Shown here in pieces: positions 8,609 through 10,679 of a DNA stretch of 10,679 bases. Under the pieces are notes generated by a model that saw only the letters and a program-made list of their open reading frames with translations, ran no database searches and had not been told where the DNA came from. The stretch's first letter is position 1. The number at the start of each line of letters is the position of its first letter. The DNA is from PWND01 sp964601515 (GTDB taxonomy: Bacteria; Bacteroidota; Bacteroidia; Bacteroidales; UBA7960): positions 1 to 10,679 of the forward strand of contig CAZRNU010000107.1 of assembly GCA_964601515.1 (NCBI GenBank), given 5' to 3'. Made by a program: the position numbers and the translations under genes.

Positions 8609-8656
8609 AACGCTGTAAAATTAAGGTTTTTATTTTTTAAAACAAAAGACAGCGTT
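8609..8656 (-). promoter_or_regulatory. Candidate ftsE promoter inside an 8-bp inverted repeat
   Basis: Read on the minus strand, TTTG (8646-8643), 19 nt, then TAATTTTA (8623-8616) fits the Bacteroidota -33/-7 pattern TTTG-N19-TAnnTTTG with one mismatch at the last base. Transcription would begin near 8609, about 20 nt before the ATG. Perfect inverted copies AACGCTGT (8609-8616) and ACAGCGTT (8649-8656) bracket the promoter, a layout that could suit a dimeric regulator. No regulator is known from this window. Confidence 0.45.
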
Positions 8657-8662
8657 TTTATT

Positions 8663-8757
8663 CTTGCTTTTTTGTTATTGTCACAAAAAAGTAAGGCAAA
8701 AAAGGGCTAGGCAAAACGATATTTCTCTTGTACTTTTTGGCTTGAACCAAAAAGTAC
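8663..8757. repeat. Two adjacent hairpins of a putative dispersed intergenic repeat
   Basis: Hairpin one pairs 8663-8675 with 8683-8695 (13 bp, CTTGCTTTTTTGT arm, one G-T pair, 7-nt loop). Hairpin two pairs GTACTTTTTGG (8730-8740) with CCAAAAAGTAC (8747-8757) perfectly around a 6-nt loop, and a partial CCAAAAAGTtC copy follows. Short reading frames across here follow the repeats and do not look like genes. Similar AAAAAGTA-type hairpins are, from memory, common between genes in Bacteroidota, so a dispersed non-coding repeat is the likely identity. Confidence 0.6.
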
Positions 8758-8775
8758 CAAAAAGTTCAAAGCTTC

Positions 8776-8894
8776 GGATTTTTACCGACGAGCCTAAGCT
8801 CACTCCGCTGAAAAATTTGCAAGGCCTTGCTACGCAAGTCTCAAATTTTTCAAAATAGCTTCGTTTCGCTAATGCTCGTTACCGTTAAAAATCC
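8776..8894. repeat. Long imperfect inverted repeat (nested cruciform), 119 bp
   Basis: Outer arms GGATTTTTA-CCG-ACGAGC (8776-8793) and GCTCGT-TACCGT-TAAAAATCC (8874-8894) are complementary with small bulges. Inside them TGAAAAATTTG (8809-8819) and CAAATTTTTCA (8842-8852) pair perfectly over 11 bp. The centre contains the perfect palindrome GCAAGGCCTTGC (8819-8830), overlapping an alternative stem CTTGC-TAC-GCAAG (8826-8838). No transposase is encoded. It may be a non-autonomous mobile repeat or the folded part of one larger repeat starting near 8663. Confidence 0.65.
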
Positions 8895-8909
8895 AAGGCC
8901 ATTTTTTTT

Positions 8910-8975
8910 AATCTTCAATCTTGCAAATCTTACGAATCTTCAATCTTATGAATCTTACGAATCTTCAGTCTTTTC
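8910..8975. repeat. 25-bp tandem repeat, about 2.6 copies
   Basis: Two complete units (8926-8950 and 8951-8975) share AATCTTACGAATCTTC and differ at one base over their first 22 positions. A partial unit (8910-8925) covers the last 16 positions. Each unit is itself built from a degenerate AATCTTnn sub-motif. There are no unique spacers, so this is not a CRISPR array. It is separate in sequence from the GTCCTGA array near position 940. Confidence 0.8.
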
Positions 8976-8984
8976 AATCCACTA

Positions 8985-8997
8985 GCTCCAGAGGAGC
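8985..8997. repeat. Small hairpin GCTCC-AGA-GGAGC
   Basis: A perfect 5-bp stem with a 3-nt loop, followed by GAAATGTCTATAG. It sits between the 25-bp tandem array and the REP-like palindromes. From memory, GCTCCAGAGGAGCGAAAT-type sequences recur between genes in Bacteroidota, so it is read as one more dispersed intergenic repeat. It has no T tract that would make it a good terminator. Confidence 0.45.
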
Positions 8998-9105
8998 GAA
9001 ATGTCTATAGAAACAATTGCAGCATGAATTCAGGCGCTGCGCTATACAGTTTGTTAAATGCAAAAATGTTTATTGTCAGCGCAACGAAGAGAGCGTTTTG
9101 TTGAT

Positions 9106-9136
9106 GTAGAGACGTGCCTGTTAGGCACGTCTCTAC
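9106..9136. repeat. REP-like palindrome 1 (GTAGAGACGTGCCT)
   Basis: Perfect 14-bp arms, GTAGAGACGTGCCT (9106-9119) and its exact complement (9123-9136), enclose a GTT loop. GTAGAG...CTCTAC palindromes are, from established knowledge of bacterial repeats, typical of REP-type elements that are often moved in trans by Y1 REP-associated tyrosine transposases. No such transposase gene is in the window. No T tract follows and no gene ends just before it, so it is not a conventional terminator. Confidence 0.75.
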
Positions 9137-9156
9137 CGGAAATATCCGCAATCCAC

Positions 9157-9204
9157 GTAGAGCCACGCCTGCAGGCGTGACTCTACATAATGGCACGTCT
9201 CATA
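9157..9204. repeat. REP-like palindrome 2 plus a truncated third arm
   Basis: GTAGAGCCACGCCTG (9157-9171) pairs with 9172-9186, 14 of 15 positions, centred on CTGCAG. It shares the GTAGAG/CTCTAC ends with palindrome 1, but the inner stem differs (CCACGCC against ACGTGCC). After 5 bp, GGCACGTCTCA (9192-9202) repeats most of the right arm of palindrome 1, without a left arm. Two or three units head-to-tail within 100 bp suggest a REPIN-like doublet. Confidence 0.7.
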
Positions 9205-9309
9205 TACCAAAAATAAATTCAAAGAATTTTTTCAGAAAAATGTGGCTGCGCTATAGGTACTCCCTTTTTCCGATATGGGAAGGAGAGTTTTGGTTTTGGG
9301 GTGGAAATA

Positions 9310-9401
9310 GCTCTGAAAAATATTTTAGAGCAGTATATTTAAAAGCTTTTTTCAATATAAATATTGATCCCAAAACACTTTAATTAAATAAATTATTTAA
9401 T
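9310..9401. terminator. AT-rich hairpin cluster downstream of the lipoprotein gene
   Basis: Three stems lie beyond the stop of the lipoprotein gene (minus strand, ends 9410): ATTAAATAA/TTATTTAAT (9383-9401), TCAATAT/ATATTGA (9352-9367) and GCTCTGAAA/TTTTAGAGC (9310-9331, one G-T pair). They may end transcription of the toxin-lipoprotein unit. None is the classic GC-rich stem followed by T run, so this is weakly supported. Confidence 0.3.
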
Positions 9402-9409
9402 CTAATTTG

Positions 9410-9883
9410 TTAATCTTCATAAGGGTAACAGGGCGCAATAAATAACTCTGACTCTTCTTCCATTATAAAAAACAATGTTTCATTTTTATTGCTTAATGTG
9501 ATAGCAGAATGTGCATATATTGTAATTTCATATACAATTGTGTCATTACTTACCTTTCCAACATACCAACATGGAAAATATTGGCAAATATGATAAGCAT
9601 ATGTGCCATCAACTTCTTTCATGCTGCTTAGTAAGTTATGTGCGGATTCCTCATCAAAAAACCACTTATTACATTCTAAAAAATGTTTTCTTTGATGTTC
9701 TGGTTCCATATCAATTTTATTAATTCTTGTGAGATTTCCAATAAGCTTAAAGTCTAAGTAGCCAATATAAATATCTTTCTTTATTATTAGTGTATCATTA
9801 TCGTTTGTTTTTCGATTTGCTGACTCACAGCTTAACGAAATAACACATATAGCAAAAAAAACAATTATGGTAAATTTATTCAT
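9410..9883 (-). CDS. Small Cys-rich lipoprotein, probable immunity protein of the upstream amidase toxin
   Basis: 157 aa from the ATG at 9883. An earlier in-frame TTG at 9904 overlaps the previous gene's stop and is less likely. MNKFTIIVFFAICVISLSC is a lipoprotein-type signal with a lax lipobox (SLSC). The mature chain would start CESANRK, so it should be lipid-anchored outside the cytoplasm. Four more cysteines (LECNKW, HICQYFPCWY, APCYPY) could form two disulfides, fitting the periplasm. I do not recognise a named domain. It starts 17 nt after the toxin stop on the same strand, so the two are almost certainly one transcript. A periplasmic partner next to a peptidoglycan amidase toxin is the classic effector-immunity arrangement. 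The immunity role is inferred from position and localisation only. Confidence 0.7.
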   Translation of the reverse strand: MNKFTIIVFFAICVISLSCESANRKTNDNDTLIIKKDIYIGYLDFKLIGNLTRINKIDMEPEHQRKHFLECNKWFFDEESAHNLLSSMKEVDGTYAYHICQYFPCWYVGKVSNDTIVYEITIYAHSAITLSNKNETLFFIMEEESELFIAPCYPYED

Positions 9884-9900
9884 GGTAAAATATGATTTTA

Positions 9901-10679
9901 TCAATATTGATTTTTAACATCCTTGTCAAGAATATATTCACTGGGTGGTGTTGGGTTAATTATGCTTTTTAACGTCTCCTTTATTGCATTTAAAACCGTT
10001 CTTCCCTCTCCTTCTGTTTTTCTTGATACATCTTCATGCGGAAAAATATCACCCATGTCATAACCAAACTCTTTCATAATTGCTGCAACAGCATGAGCAG
10101 TACTTACTACCTGTTCATCAGTTAGACTTTCCCAACTAACCGTTTGCTGCCACTTACTGGTAGTATTACCATCTTTGTCTAAAGACCATCCAACAACTTC
10201 AATTCCAATAGAATTTTCGCTCGTCACATCACCCGTAGGCGGTCCAACATGATTTGTTTTCTTTTCTAAATTTGCTATCTGTGTGACACTACCATCTTTA
10301 TCTATAACTAAGTGAAAACCAGGAACACCCTTTTTACTTATAGCTTCATTTATTGCACTGTTCGCTGTTGAACTAACTGTTCGATGTAAAACAATGTAAT
10401 TAACATTGCTCATTTTGTGCCTTTCAACAGAGCTTTGTAAATTGTGAGTGACATTACTCCCTATTAATAATCCTTTAGACACTTTATATGGCCACATACC
10501 ATCCGGGTCAATGAACAATAGAGGATTGTTAAAAGCATAGCTGTATGGACTTAAGTGATAGCCATTCTCCGCCAACGGATCCACCACATGCCACCTCCCA
10601 ATCTGCGCATTATAAAATCTCGCACCGTAATCTAAACAATTTACGTGATTTTTTTGATGTTCACCGGATTTGTATATGC
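9901..10679 (-). CDS. C-terminal part of an Rhs/YD-repeat protein with an N-acetylmuramoyl-L-alanine amidase tip (5' end outside window)
   Basis: 258 codons are visible, and the frame stays open to the right edge. The apparent GTG start at 10587 is internal: reading upstream gives LDYGARFYNAQIGRWHVVDPLAE, the signature end of an Rhs-associated core. The core closes with PYSYAFNNPLLFIDPDGM (to 10495), equivalent to the DPxGL site where Rhs proteins cut off their toxic tip. The last ~195 residues are an Amidase_2/AmpD-like domain: Zn ligand His in VLHRT (codon 10384-10386), FHLVIDKDG, NHVG, catalytic Glu in NSIGIEVVG (10198-10200), Zn ligand His in FPHEDVSRKTEGEG (10036-10038) and Lys (10018-10020). 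The third Zn-ligand position, Asp in AmpD RKTD, is Glu here (10012-10014). The expected reaction is cleavage of the bond between MurNAc and L-Ala in a rival's peptidoglycan. A lipoprotein gene follows after 17 nt. Delivery system, repeats and promoter lie beyond the window. Confidence 0.9.
   Translation of the reverse strand, partial: IYKSGEHQKNHVNCLDYGARFYNAQIGRWHVVDPLAENGYHLSPYSYAFNNPLLFIDPDGMWPYKVSKGLLIGSNVTHNLQSSVERHKMSNVNYIVLHRTVSSTANSAINEAISKKGVPGFHLVIDKDGSVTQIANLEKKTNHVGPPTGDVTSENSIGIEVVGWSLDKDGNTTSKWQQTVSWESLTDEQVVSTAHAVAAIMKEFGYDMGDIFPHEDVSRKTEGEGRTVLNAIKETLKSIINPTPPSEYILDKDVKNQY

Larger units (their letters stand above)
9036..9255. repeat. 11-bp direct repeats GCTGCGCTATA flanking the REP-like palindromes
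   Basis: GCTGCGCTATA occurs at 9036-9046 and again at 9245-9255, 209 bp apart, bracketing both palindromes. The repeats are longer than most target-site duplications, and no transposase lies between them. They may be pieces of the same dispersed repeat family, or mark the edges of an inserted block. Confidence 0.35.

Noticed and set aside
8664..8858. 64-aa plus-strand reading frame
   Set aside because: It runs through two hairpins and half of the inverted repeat, has no recognisable domain, and its sequence follows the repeats. Read as repeat, not gene.
8910..8975. CRISPR array
   Set aside because: Repeats touch each other with no unique spacers, and no cas gene is present.
9005..9383. Short reading frames on both strands (63 aa minus, 89 aa plus)
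   Set aside because: Both cross the GTAGAG palindromes. Their openness is explained by palindrome composition, and no domain or start signal supports them.
9538..9723. 61-aa plus-strand frame opposite the lipoprotein gene
   Set aside because: Shadow of the lipoprotein gene, which has a signal sequence and operon context on the other strand.
10585..10587. GTG as the true start of a free-standing amidase gene
   Set aside because: The same frame continues upstream to the window edge with a clear Rhs core signature, so the GTG is an internal Val codon.

Overview
The window looks like part of a chromosome from a member of the Bacteroidota. This is inferred from several things seen together: AT-rich DNA, genes without Shine-Dalgarno sequences, promoter-like boxes of the TAnnTTTG type, a very large alpha-2-macroglobulin with Tyr/Trp-rich inserts, an SH3-NlpC/P60 peptidase without a signal peptide, an FtsE-type ATPase with no FtsX beside it, and an Rhs-type C-terminus. 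No ribosomal RNA or other phylogenetic marker is present, so genus cannot be assigned.

Layout, left to right. (1) 94-6560, minus strand: a giant envelope alpha-2-macroglobulin (1859 aa, thioester motif intact), followed downstream by a cytoplasmic-looking NlpC/P60 cell-wall peptidase. A heptamer tandem repeat lies between them. (2) About 6561-6739: a divergent promoter region. (3) 6740-7858, plus strand: a GT-B (family 4-like) glycosyltransferase, convergent with (4) 7880-8590, minus strand: an FtsE-like ABC ATPase with its own promoter-like sequence. (5) 8591-9409: an 819-bp gene-free stretch packed with repeats. It holds hairpins, a long imperfect inverted repeat, a 25-bp tandem array, and two GTAGAG...CTCTAC palindromes resembling REP elements. 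(6) 9410 to the right edge, minus strand: the C-terminal end of an Rhs/YD-repeat protein that runs out of the window. It ends in an N-acetylmuramoyl-L-alanine amidase domain, and 17 nt downstream lies a small Cys-rich lipoprotein gene.

How the genes may work together. The best system-level signal is the right end: a polymorphic-toxin tip (peptidoglycan amidase behind an Rhs core and a DPDGM processing-type motif) with a probable lipoprotein immunity partner in the periplasm, where the toxin would act. The left block carries envelope protease defence (alpha-2-macroglobulin) and murein-peptide turnover (NlpC/P60). FtsE would act on septal wall hydrolysis. Most genes therefore touch the cell wall, but apart from the toxin-lipoprotein pair nothing shows that they form one pathway. 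A 13-bp A homopolymer inside the alpha-2-macroglobulin gene is a second point of interest, as a potential on/off slippage site.
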